Shown here one piece after another: positions 17,240-25,159 of a DNA stretch of 64,000 nt. The notes beneath the pieces were generated by a model, which ran no database searches, had not been told where the DNA came from, and saw only the letters and a list, made by a program, of their open reading frames with translations. A program made the translations under genes and the position numbers. This DNA is from Hydrogenophaga sp. SL48 (GTDB lineage: Bacteria > Pseudomonadota > Gammaproteobacteria > Burkholderiales > Burkholderiaceae_C): positions 1,736,001-1,800,000 of the forward strand of contig NZ_CP063400.1 of NCBI RefSeq assembly GCF_021729865.1. The letters run 5' to 3'. Every line of letters begins with the position of its first letter. The stretch's first letter is position 1.

Positions 17240-19198
17240 TCAGAGGCCGTGCACAAAGTGCAGCAGGTCCTCCCGGCGCACCTGGTCCAGGGCCTCGTAA
17301 CGCTGGCGCACGGGCAGCGCCTCGCCCCCATGCCATCGGACCGCCTCGTTCACGGTGCGGGCTCGGCCGTCGTGGAGGAACCGGGCATTCGCCGAGGCGG
17401 CCACCAGGCCGATGCCCCAGAGCGGTGGCGTGCGCCACTCGCTGGGCTCGGCGCCCAGCTCCTTGACCCCGTCGTCCAGCTCGGCGCCCATGTCGTGCAG
17501 CAGGAGATCGGTGTAGGGGTAGATCAGCTGGTTCGACAGGCTGGGAAACGCGGTGCTGGTGCCGGTGCGCAACACGGGGCGGTGGCACTGGGCGCAGCCG
17601 ATCTCGGTGAACACCTTGCCGCCCCGCTGAAACCGGGCCAGGTCGTCGTGCCGGCGCGCAGGCACCGACAACCCCGTCATGAACCGGGTCATGTTGTCCA
17701 GCGACTCCTCAGCGACTTCGGGGGTTCCGCCGTTGGCTTCGCTGTTGCACAGGGTCTGGTTCGCGGTGCAGTTTTCGGCCAGGTGCAGCGACGTGGTCAG
17801 GCCCATGTCCTGGTGCAGCGCGCCGGCGATCTGGTGGCGCAGGCTCTGGTTGATCGCCTTCCAGCCAAAACGGCCCAGGCTGCCGTCGGGCAGCCAGTGT
17901 GGCCGGCCTGAGATGCCGTTGCCGTCGGCGTCACTGGCGTCCGCGAACTCCAGAAGCTGGGTCTGCGGCACCAGGTCGAGCAGGCCCATGCCCATGAGGT
18001 GCGGTGAAAGGCGAGGTCCGAGGTGCATGCCCGCTTCCAGCGGCGTGCCGAGCACCGACAGCGCGAAAGCGATGTCGCCACCGTCGAGCGGGTCGCTCCA
18101 GGTGACGGTACCCTCGGGCGAACCAGCGGTGGAGCGGTCCTGCAACTGGCCACCGTAGGTCGCCGACACGCCACCCTCGCGATTGCCGATGCGAAACAGC
18201 ATGCCGCGACCGATGGTGCCGCCGGCCACGAGGCTGGGTGCGCGCCCGTTCTCGACGTGGCACGCCGTGCAGGCGTCGGCGTTGAAGAGCGGGCCGAGCC
18301 CGTCGAGCACGGCACGTGCACCGGGTGCGGGCGTCCATTGCGCAACAAACAGCTCGCGGCCTTGGGACAGGCCCAGGCGTTCGCTGATGAAGAGTCCGGG
18401 CGAAAACTGCAGGAACGGCATGCCGCCCGCCCCGCTGGCGGCGGTGGCCGAGCCGCCCACCCCCTGCCACGGAACATCACTGGAGCCGAACACCGGGTAG
18501 GCCACGCCTTCGTAGCTGAAATCCCGCAGGTTGGCCGTGATATGGGCTTTTTCTTCTTCGCTGGCGGTGTAGAAGTGGTAACCCAGCCGGGTGTTGAAGA
18601 AGCGGTGCAGTGAGCGCAGCGTGGTGTGCGAGGTGGCGCCCACGTGGTAGGCCACGCCTTCGAAGGTGTAGTGCGGCAGGCTGGCCACGATCTGGCCGCG
18701 TTCGTCCTCGCTCGCGGTGTAGAGGTGGTAGCCGGTCTGGGTGTTGTAGAAGCGGTAGACCGGCTTCGTCTGCCCGCTGGCCGTCGCGTACGCGTGGAAG
18801 GCCGCGCCCTCGTACTGGTAGGTGTCCGACAGCTGGGCGATCACCGCATCGCGCTCCTCGACCGAGGCCGTGTAGAAGTGCCCCCCGCGCTGTTTGATGA
18901 AGAAGCGGTAGACCGCGACCCGGTCAAAGGACTCGGCGTAGAAGAACTGGTCGGCCTGGGTGCTGAAGGCCTTCGCGGCGGCGGCACCTGTGGTCCCGAC
19001 ACCCGCCCCCGGCGCGCCCGTCCCGCCCCCGTCGAGGAGCTCGGTCGCCGGGATGGCCTCCGCCCCGAATGCAATCGATGCGCCGTCGGCATGGCGCTCC
19101 ACCGGCTCCGCGTCAGTGGCCGCCGAGCCGCCACAACCCACGACCCACCATGTCAATGCGGCCACCGCCAGCGCCGCGCGTCCCACGCGCCAGATCAT
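17240..19198 (-). CDS. Di-heme DUF1111 lipoprotein with three HFYT (DUF5648-like) repeats
   Basis: A 652-residue exported lipoprotein. The lipobox VVGC puts the acylated cysteine at 22. Residues 96-236 hold three copies of a repeat of about 40 residues (cores VYRFF..GGHFYT, VYRFYNTQTGYHLYT and LHRFFNTRLGYHFYT, each ending in an EG-A-[FY] motif), which matches the DUF5648 module. Residues 260-652 are the di-heme DUF1111 domain (sometimes called thiol oxidoreductase), with heme sites CTACH at 310-314 and CAQCH at 535-539 and the HLGPRLSPHLMGMGLLDLVP segment. DUF1111 genes often sit in Fur-regulated operons with imelysin-type iron-uptake proteins, but none is present here. The start overlaps the end of the upstream RCC1 gene by four bases. 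The electron donor and substrate are unknown. Confidence 0.85.
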   Translation of the reverse strand: MIWRVGRAALAVAALTWWVVGCGGSAATDAEPVERHADGASIAFGAEAIPATELLDGGGTGAPGAGVGTTGAAAAKAFSTQADQFFYAESFDRVAVYRFFIKQRGGHFYTASVEERDAVIAQLSDTYQYEGAAFHAYATASGQTKPVYRFYNTQTGYHLYTASEDERGQIVASLPHYTFEGVAYHVGATSHTTLRSLHRFFNTRLGYHFYTASEEEKAHITANLRDFSYEGVAYPVFGSSDVPWQGVGGSATAASGAGGMPFLQFSPGLFISERLGLSQGRELFVAQWTPAPGARAVLDGLGPLFNADACTACHVENGRAPSLVAGGTIGRGMLFRIGNREGGVSATYGGQLQDRSTAGSPEGTVTWSDPLDGGDIAFALSVLGTPLEAGMHLGPRLSPHLMGMGLLDLVPQTQLLEFADASDADGNGISGRPHWLPDGSLGRFGWKAINQSLRHQIAGALHQDMGLTTSLHLAENCTANQTLCNSEANGGTPEVAEESLDNMTRFMTGLSVPARRHDDLARFQRGGKVFTEIGCAQCHRPVLRTGTSTAFPSLSNQLIYPYTDLLLHDMGAELDDGVKELGAEPSEWRTPPLWGIGLVAASANARFLHDGRARTVNEAVRWHGGEALPVRQRYEALDQVRREDLLHFVHGL

Positions 19199-21315
19199 GG
19201 GAACACCACGCCGATGGGTTCCACGTAGGCCCAGGTGTTGATGGTGCTGGGCCCGCCGCCGAGCGAGGCTTCGAAGCTCCAGCCCAGCGACGCGATGTCG
19301 CCTGTCGATTTCAGGACCACCCAGTGGGAAGCGCCAGCCCCGACATCCAGCACGCCCGTGAGCGTGCCTGAGACCAATTGCGGCGATGGCAGGTTGGCGG
19401 TCGGAAAGTCGGTGCCCGAATTGCCCAGGCGCTGGCCCCAGCGATAAGGAACGCCCACCTCCTTCATGACCCAGCTGGTGTTGCCGTTGGCCCAGACGCG
19501 CCGGGACGAACCGGCCGGCAGCGAAGGCAGTGCGGCCGGCGTCACCACCGGGGACGCCCAGTCGCTGGTGAGTTGTGCGCTGGCGTTGAGGCCCCAGCCG
19601 ATGACCGCGCCGGACTCGGTGAGGGCCAGCACGTGGTCGCGGCCATTGGCCAGCATCACCACCGGGGCGCTCAACGGCACGAGCACGGGCGAGGTCTGCG
19701 CGGTGGTCGAGGTCGATACCGTGCCCAGCCCCAGGTTGCCGTACTGGTTGCGTCCCCAGGCCCAGACGCGGCCCTGGTCGTCCAGCGCGTAGGACGTGGC
19801 CGCGCCCGCAGCGACCTGGATCACCTGTGCGTCGGCCGGCAGCCCCTGCACCTGCACCGGGCAATCCTTGTCCGTCGTGCTGCCGTCACCGACCTGGCCG
19901 AGGCCGTTCTCACCGAACGCCCAGACCGTGCCGTCGCCCTTGAGTGCCAGACTGTGGTCGTATCCCGCCGCGATGGTGATCACGGACGACAGGGCCGTGA
20001 CTTGCGTCGGAATCAGGCGGTTGGCCGTGTCCGGGGTCGGGCCGCAGGCGCCGACGCCCAGCTGCCCGGAGGCATTGGTGCCCCAGGACCAGACCGTGCC
20101 CGCGTCGTCGAGCATGAGCGAGAAGTTCTGGTTGAACACCAGCGACACGGGTGCCCCGGCCGCGTGCGGGATCTGGCGCATCGAGGTCGGGTGGATCGCC
20201 TCGCCCTGGCTCAGGGTCGAGGTGTCGCCGAACCCGAGCTGGCCCGCGTTGTTGCGGCCCACGGTGTAGAGCAGGCCGTTCCTGATCGCGCCGGAGTGGG
20301 AGCCGCCGCCCGCGACCCGCGAGCCCAGGTAGGCCGTCGCGGGGGATTCGAGGCGGTTGCCGGCGTGGTCTTCGGCCACGATGGTGTAGCTGTTCAGGCC
20401 GGCCTTGAGGGGCAGCTTGGCCGTGAACGTGCCGGCCGTGACGGTGGCGGGCACCGTCTGGCCGTCGATCCGCAGCGTGACGGATTTCACCGCCAGGTTG
20501 TCACCCACCTTGCCACTCACGTGGGCCTGCGTGGTGGGCACGCTCTCTCCAGCGGCCGGAAACACCTCGCTCAGCACCGGCGCCGAGGTGTCGGCCGATG
20601 GCAGCACGTGGTAGGCCGTGCCTTCGTAAATGTGGCTCGCGCCCGCCGCGATGAGCTGGTCGCGCTCGCTCTCGCTGCGGGTGTAGAAGTGCGTGGCGTT
20701 GACGGGGTTGTAGAAGCGGTACGCCGGCACGAAACCCGGGGTCGCCGTGGGGGCCGCGTAGTAGGCAACGCCTTCGGGAATCAGTTCAGGGATGTTGGCC
20801 TCGATGTACGCCTTCTCCGCTGCGCCCATGGTGTAGAAGTGGGTGCCGCTGACGGTGTTGAAGAAGCGGTGCACCGGGCTGAGCCCAATGACCTGCGCCG
20901 AGTGGGCATGGAATGCCGTTCCTTCAAAGACGTAGGTCGGCAGGTGGGCGATGACCGCGTCGCGCTCTGCGGTGTCGGCGGTGTAGAAGTGCGACCCCTG
21001 CGCCGGGTTCCAGAACCGGTAAACGGCTTTCTGGGTCCCCGTGCTGGAAAGCGCCTTGCGGGCGGTGCCCGTGGCCGCTTTCTGGGCCGCGGCCATCTCG
21101 GTCAGGTTCAACTGGCCGGCCACCGCCAGCCGCTCGGAGAGGCTGGCCACGGTTTGTCCGTCGGAGGCGCTGGACGCCGCGTCCTCGGCGGCGCTGCCTG
21201 ATCCATGGCTGGTCTGGACCTCTTTGGACGTGGCGTCGTTGGGGCTTGATCCGCCTCCACACGAGGCGAGGACCACGCTGGCCAGCGCGGCCGACAAAAC
21301 GACTTTGAGACTCAT
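19195..21315 (-). CDS. Secreted RCC1-propeller lipoprotein with three HFYT (DUF5648-like) repeats
   Basis: A 706-residue exported lipoprotein with the acylated cysteine at 19 in VLASC. Residues 98-238 hold three HFYT repeats (VYRFWNPAQGSHFYT, VHRFFNTVSGTHFYT, AYRFYNPVNATHFYT), closely like those in the downstream DUF1111 protein. Residues 247-330 look like a bacterial Ig-type domain (SGKVGDNLAVKSVTLRIDG). Residues 335-706 form an RCC1-type beta propeller of about seven blades (SWGTNASGQLG, AFGENGLGQVG and AWGRNQYGNLG are clear). The start at 21315 has an AGGA site 9 bases upstream. A Fur-box-like palindrome precedes it. The likely role is surface binding linked to iron, by context. Confidence 0.82.
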   Translation of the reverse strand: MSLKVVLSAALASVVLASCGGGSSPNDATSKEVQTSHGSGSAAEDAASSASDGQTVASLSERLAVAGQLNLTEMAAAQKAATGTARKALSSTGTQKAVYRFWNPAQGSHFYTADTAERDAVIAHLPTYVFEGTAFHAHSAQVIGLSPVHRFFNTVSGTHFYTMGAAEKAYIEANIPELIPEGVAYYAAPTATPGFVPAYRFYNPVNATHFYTRSESERDQLIAAGASHIYEGTAYHVLPSADTSAPVLSEVFPAAGESVPTTQAHVSGKVGDNLAVKSVTLRIDGQTVPATVTAGTFTAKLPLKAGLNSYTIVAEDHAGNRLESPATAYLGSRVAGGGSHSGAIRNGLLYTVGRNNAGQLGFGDTSTLSQGEAIHPTSMRQIPHAAGAPVSLVFNQNFSLMLDDAGTVWSWGTNASGQLGVGACGPTPDTANRLIPTQVTALSSVITIAAGYDHSLALKGDGTVWAFGENGLGQVGDGSTTDKDCPVQVQGLPADAQVIQVAAGAATSYALDDQGRVWAWGRNQYGNLGLGTVSTSTTAQTSPVLVPLSAPVVMLANGRDHVLALTESGAVIGWGLNASAQLTSDWASPVVTPAALPSLPAGSSRRVWANGNTSWVMKEVGVPYRWGQRLGNSGTDFPTANLPSPQLVSGTLTGVLDVGAGASHWVVLKSTGDIASLGWSFEASLGGGPSTINTWAYVEPIGVVFP

Positions 21316-21361
21316 GGCTTGTGTTCCTTGGTTGCAAAAAATGGGGTTTGCAAGCAATTGT

Positions 21362-21380
21362 AATGCGACTTACTCTCATT
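21362..21380 (-). promoter_or_regulatory. Fur-box-like operator upstream of the RCC1/DUF1111 operon
   Basis: On the minus strand the 19 bases read AATGAGAGT-A-AGTCGCATT, an inverted repeat whose arms agree at seven of nine positions and resemble the Fur consensus (AATGATAAT-type arms). A TACAAT hexamer that could be a -10 box (21362-21357 on the minus strand) abuts it. The RCC1 gene starts 47 bp further on. Iron-bound Fur here would repress the operon. Confidence 0.6.
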
Positions 21381-21457
21381 CGTATTGCTTTGAAAAAACC
21401 GAAAGCCCCACAACCATCACGCCAACAGCGTCACGCCAATCGCATGGCATTTCAACG

Positions 21458-21469
21458 ATTTGATCAAAT
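21458..21469. promoter_or_regulatory. Palindromic operator 1, probable GntR site
   Basis: A perfect 12-base palindrome ATTTGATCAAAT located 60 bp before the glutamine synthetase-like start. The same core, TTTGATCAAA, recurs at 21511-21520 with the centres 52 bp apart, about five helical turns. Short palindromes of this kind are typical of FCD-type GntR regulators, and one is encoded at the end of this operon. Confidence 0.6.
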
Positions 21470-21510
21470 ATTCGACAAAAACTGCCTCATGGCAAATAAT
21501 CGGCCCAACA

Positions 21511-21520
21511 TTTGATCAAA
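21511..21520. promoter_or_regulatory. Palindromic operator 2, probable GntR site
   Basis: A second perfect TTTGATCAAA palindrome, ending eight bases before the ATG of the glutamine synthetase-like gene. A repressor bound here would also cover the translation start region. See operator 1 for the paired site. Confidence 0.6.
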
Positions 21521-21528
21521 CAACAGCC

Positions 21529-22872
21529 ATGCACCCGAAACAAGACATTCAGGCCTTCCTGGCCGAACACCGCATCCACGAAGTGGAGTGCGTGATCCCC
21601 GACATGACGGGCATTGCCCGGGGCAAGATCCTGCCCAAGGACCTGTTCCTCAACTCGGGCCACATGCGCCTGCCCAAGAGCGTGCTGCTCAACACGGTGA
21701 ACGGCCAGCAACCCGACAACGCCGCCTTCGTGGGCGACACCGACCCCGACATGGTCTGCGTGCCCGACCTGACCACCGCGCGCATGGTGCCCTGGGCCGC
21801 CGAGCAGGTGGCGGTGATCATTCACGACTGCGAGGAGTTCGACGGCTCGCCGGTGGGGCTCGCCCCGCGCTCGGTGCTGAGGCGCGTGCTCGCGCTGTAC
21901 GAGGTGCAGGGCTGGCAGCCGGTGGTGGCACCCGAGATGGAGTTCTACCTGGTGGCGCGCCACCAGAACCCGCACGAACCGCTGCAGCCGCCGCTGGGCC
22001 GCACCGGCAAGCCCGAGGCCGGGCGCCAGTCGTATTCCATCGACGCGGTGAACGACTTCGACCCTTTCTTCCTGGAGCTCTCGCGCTTCTGCGAGGTGCA
22101 CCGGTTGGGCGTGGAAACGCTGATCCACGAGGCGGGCGCCGGCCAGATGGAGATCAACTTCACCCACGGCGACGCGATGGACCTGGCCGACCGGGTCTTC
22201 CTGTTCAAGCGCACGGTGCGCGAAACCGCGCTGCGCCACGGCATCTTCGCCACCTTCATGGCCAAGCCCATGGAGGCCGAGCCCGGCAGCGCCATGCACA
22301 TCCACCAGAGCATCCTCGACGCGACGACGGGCCAGAACATCTTCAGTGACGAAGCTGGCGCGGCCACACCCGCCTTTCGCCACTACATCGCCGGCCTGCA
22401 GCGCTACGTGCCGCAGATCATGCCCATGCTCGCGCCCTACGTGAACTCGTACCGCCGGCTCTCGCGCTTCATGTCGGCGCCGATCAACGTGCAGTGGGGT
22501 TACGACAACCGCACCTGCGGCATCCGTGTGCCCGAGTCCGACCCCGCCAACCGCCGGCTGGAGAACCGCGTGCCGGGCGTGGACGTGAACCCCTACCTGG
22601 CCATGGCCGCGACGCTGGGCGCCGGTTACCTCGGCATGGTGGAAAAACGCCTTCCCTCCGAACCCATGAAAACCAGCGCCTGGGACATGGACTTCGAGCT
22701 GCCCAGCCACATGGAAGACTCGATCCGCCGCATGCGCGAGTGCGAGCCGGTGCGCGACGTGTTCGGCGGCGCCTTCATCGACGCCTTCCTGGCGGTGAAG
22801 GAGCTGGAATACGCCACCTACAACCGCGTGATCAGCTCCTGGGAGCGTGAACACCTGCTGTTGCTCGTTTGA
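21529..22872 (+). CDS. Glutamine synthetase family protein (gamma-glutamylamide synthetase-like)
   Basis: A 447-residue enzyme of the glutamine synthetase fold, close in type to gamma-glutamylpolyamine synthetases such as PuuA, not to the housekeeping GlnA. Visible motifs are APEMEFYLV (metal-binding glutamates), GAGQMEINFTHGDA, ATFMAKPMEAEPGSAMHIHQS, the arginine region NRTCGIRVPES and RLENRVPGVDVNPYLA. It should use ATP to join glutamate to an amine. The ATG at 21529 begins the conserved N-terminus. The class III aminotransferase 10 bp downstream could act on the same amine. Two palindromes in the promoter suggest repression by the GntR protein encoded at 24494. Confidence 0.88.
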   Translation: MHPKQDIQAFLAEHRIHEVECVIPDMTGIARGKILPKDLFLNSGHMRLPKSVLLNTVNGQQPDNAAFVGDTDPDMVCVPDLTTARMVPWAAEQVAVIIHDCEEFDGSPVGLAPRSVLRRVLALYEVQGWQPVVAPEMEFYLVARHQNPHEPLQPPLGRTGKPEAGRQSYSIDAVNDFDPFFLELSRFCEVHRLGVETLIHEAGAGQMEINFTHGDAMDLADRVFLFKRTVRETALRHGIFATFMAKPMEAEPGSAMHIHQSILDATTGQNIFSDEAGAATPAFRHYIAGLQRYVPQIMPMLAPYVNSYRRLSRFMSAPINVQWGYDNRTCGIRVPESDPANRRLENRVPGVDVNPYLAMAATLGAGYLGMVEKRLPSEPMKTSAWDMDFELPSHMEDSIRRMRECEPVRDVFGGAFIDAFLAVKELEYATYNRVISSWEREHLLLLV

Positions 22873-22882
22873 GGATTTCGCC

Positions 22883-24283
22883 ATGGACATGCACACCACG
22901 ACCCCACAGCGCGCCAGCCGCCATGGCATTCACTGGCCGCGCGCCCTCGCCTTTCTCGCCCACGAACGCCGGTCGTTCGTCGAGCGCAACCCGGCCTCGG
23001 CCGCCCTCGCCGCACAGGCGAGCGAACACCTGCTGTTCGGCGTGCCGCTGCACTGGATGAGCGACTGGGGCACGCCGTTTGCGCTGCACGTCTGCCAGGC
23101 CAGCGGCGCTCAGGTCACCACCGTGGACAGCCACCGGCTGGTCGATTTCTGCCTGGGCGACACGGGCGCCATGTTCGGCCATTCGCCCACGCCCGTGGCT
23201 GCGGCTCTGACGAAACAAGCGACGCGCGGCTTCACGACCATGCTGGCCACGGCCGACGCCGCAGCGGTCGGTGCCCTGCTCGCCGAGCGCTTCGGCCTGC
23301 CCATGTGGCAGTTCGCCATGAGCGCGACCGACGCCAACCGCTACATCGTGCGCTGGATCCGCGCCGCCACCGGGCGCCAGAAGATTTTGGTGTTCAACGG
23401 CTGCTACCACGGCACCATCGAAGACGTGTTCGTCGATCTGGTGGACGGCAAGCCGGTGCAGCGCGGCAGCCTGCTCGGCCAGGTGCACGACCTGACCGAA
23501 CACACCGTGGTGGTCGAGTTCAACGACCTGGCCGCACTGGAAGCCGCCCTGAAACAAGGCAATGTGGCCTGCGTGCTGGCCGAGCCGGTGATGACCAACA
23601 TCGGCATGGTCCTGCCCGAACCCGGCTTCTGGGCCGAGGCGCAGGCCATCATCCGCCGCCACGGCACACTGCTGGTGATGGACGAAACCCACACCATCAG
23701 CACCGGCCCCAGCGGTTACGCCCGCGCGCATGGCATTCAGCCCGACGCGCTCGTGCTCGGCAAGCCGGTGGGCGGCGGCATGCCCTGCGCGGTCTACGGC
23801 ATGAGCGCCGATCTCGCGGCCCGGGCCGTGAAAGCCAAGCAGGACGCCCCGCCCGGCCACAGCGGCATCGGCACCACGCTCACCGGCAACATGCTGGCCA
23901 TGGCCGCCATGCGCGCCGCGCTGGGCGAGGTCATGACGCCCGATGCCTACGACCACATGCTGGCACTGGCCGAGCGGCTGGCCGCTGGCTTGCGCACGGT
24001 CATCGCGAGCCACGGTCTGCCCTGGTGCGTGACCCAGGTCGGCGCGCGCACCGAGTTCCAGTTCTGCGCCAGCCCGCCGCGCAACGGCAGCGAGGCCGAC
24101 GGCGTGCTCGACGGTGAACTGGAGCACCTGATCCACCTCGGCCTGCTCAACCGGGGCGTGATGATCACGCCCTTCCACAACATGATGCTGGTCTGCCCGC
24201 AGACCACGACCGACGACGTCGCGCAACTGATCGGTGCGCTGGACGAGGTGCTGACCGAAATAGCTGCTTCTCATCAAACATGA
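22883..24283 (+). CDS. Class III pyridoxal-phosphate aminotransferase
   Basis: A 466-residue aminotransferase, related to glutamate-1-semialdehyde and omega-amino acid aminotransferases. The cofactor lysine is K294 in LVLGKPVGGG, the aspartate of the MDETHT motif binds the ring nitrogen, and the phosphate-binding region NGCYHGTIEDVF is visible. It probably removes the amino group from an amine or amino acid handled by the neighbouring glutamine synthetase-like enzyme; the substrate is unknown. Its TGA overlaps the ATG of the following small membrane protein (ATGA). Confidence 0.9.
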   Translation: MDMHTTTPQRASRHGIHWPRALAFLAHERRSFVERNPASAALAAQASEHLLFGVPLHWMSDWGTPFALHVCQASGAQVTTVDSHRLVDFCLGDTGAMFGHSPTPVAAALTKQATRGFTTMLATADAAAVGALLAERFGLPMWQFAMSATDANRYIVRWIRAATGRQKILVFNGCYHGTIEDVFVDLVDGKPVQRGSLLGQVHDLTEHTVVVEFNDLAALEAALKQGNVACVLAEPVMTNIGMVLPEPGFWAEAQAIIRRHGTLLVMDETHTISTGPSGYARAHGIQPDALVLGKPVGGGMPCAVYGMSADLAARAVKAKQDAPPGHSGIGTTLTGNMLAMAAMRAALGEVMTPDAYDHMLALAERLAAGLRTVIASHGLPWCVTQVGARTEFQFCASPPRNGSEADGVLDGELEHLIHLGLLNRGVMITPFHNMMLVCPQTTTDDVAQLIGALDEVLTEIAASHQT

Positions 24284-24492
24284 ATCGACCGCCAGAAAGT
24301 CAGCTCTTGGCCAAAGTCCTTCTGCTGGTGATCGCAGCGGGTGCAGGGGCCATCGCGACGCTCGCCCTGGTTCAAGAAGGGTGGAATCTGGGCTCGATCG
24401 TCTTCCTTCTCGTGGCGGCGACCGCTCTCTGGGGTGCTGTTTCGTCGTCGTCCGCCGTGCGGCAGTTCATCACCGACCTGTTCTCCGGCTGA
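24280..24492 (+). CDS. Small two-helix membrane protein in the amine operon
   Basis: A 70-residue protein with two hydrophobic segments (about 11-31 and 38-54) separated by QEGWN. It is packed between the aminotransferase, with which it overlaps by four bases, and the GntR gene, which begins one base after its stop. That packing argues for a real gene even though no family was recognised. It may be a small membrane partner of a transporter or sensor, but nothing in the sequence shows which. Confidence 0.6.
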   Translation: MNRPPESQLLAKVLLLVIAAGAGAIATLALVQEGWNLGSIVFLLVAATALWGAVSSSSAVRQFITDLFSG

Positions 24493-24493
24493 C

Positions 24494-25138
24494 ATGAAAA
24501 CGCCCGCACCAACCCAGCAAGACCAAACCTACGCGCGCCTGCGCCAATGGGTCACGGTGGGCCAGTTCCTGCCCGGCGAGCGGCTGAAGATCCACGCCAT
24601 CGCCGAGAAGCTGGGCGTGGGCGTCATGCCGGTGCGCGCCGCGCTGCAGCGGCTGGCGGCCGAGGGCGCGTTGGTCAACGTCCCGCACGCCGGCATGACC
24701 GTGCCCAAGCTCTCGCTGGCCGAGTTCGACGACGTGCTGCAGACCCGGCTGCTGCTCGAAGGCGAGGCCGCCGAGCGCGGCGCGCACCGGCTGGACGCGG
24801 CCGGCGTGGCCGAGCTGCTGGCGCTGGAGCAGCGCATGCGCGACGCGCTCAGGGTCAACGACGCCAAGGGCTACCTCAACGCCAACGAGCTGTTCCACCT
24901 GCGCCTCTACCAGGCGGCGGCCTCGCCCACCCTGCTCTCGCTGATCGAAACCGTGTGGCTCAAGGTCGGGCCGCTGTCCAACAAGCTGTTCGAAGTGCCG
25001 GCCTCGCTGCGCGTGGTCAACGAGGCGCACGGCGACGCGGTCATGGCATTGCGCCTGAAAGACAGCGCGGGCGTGCGGCGCGCAATTGAAAAGGATTTGT
25101 TCGTCGCCGGGCAGTTTCTCAGGCCGTTCTGCGCCTGA
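24494..25138 (+). CDS. GntR family regulator, FCD type
   Basis: A 214-residue transcription factor with an N-terminal winged helix (YARLRQWVTVGQFLPGERL, then AIAEKLGVGVMPVRAALQRLAAEGAL) and an all-helical FCD effector domain with the ligand-pocket histidines and acidic residues expected around FHLRLYQAA. It is the last gene of the operon that starts at 21529 and very likely controls it through the TTTGATCAAA palindromes there. The inducer is probably an amine or its breakdown product. Confidence 0.88.
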   Translation: MKTPAPTQQDQTYARLRQWVTVGQFLPGERLKIHAIAEKLGVGVMPVRAALQRLAAEGALVNVPHAGMTVPKLSLAEFDDVLQTRLLLEGEAAERGAHRLDAAGVAELLALEQRMRDALRVNDAKGYLNANELFHLRLYQAAASPTLLSLIETVWLKVGPLSNKLFEVPASLRVVNEAHGDAVMALRLKDSAGVRRAIEKDLFVAGQFLRPFCA

Positions 25139-25159
25139 ACGCTCCGACCGACATCGGGC

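Noticed and set aside
17240..21315. The repeated HFYT coding segments as a DNA-level tandem repeat or CRISPR
   Set aside because: The units are about 120-150 bp, diverged at the DNA level and in frame, so they are protein repeats.
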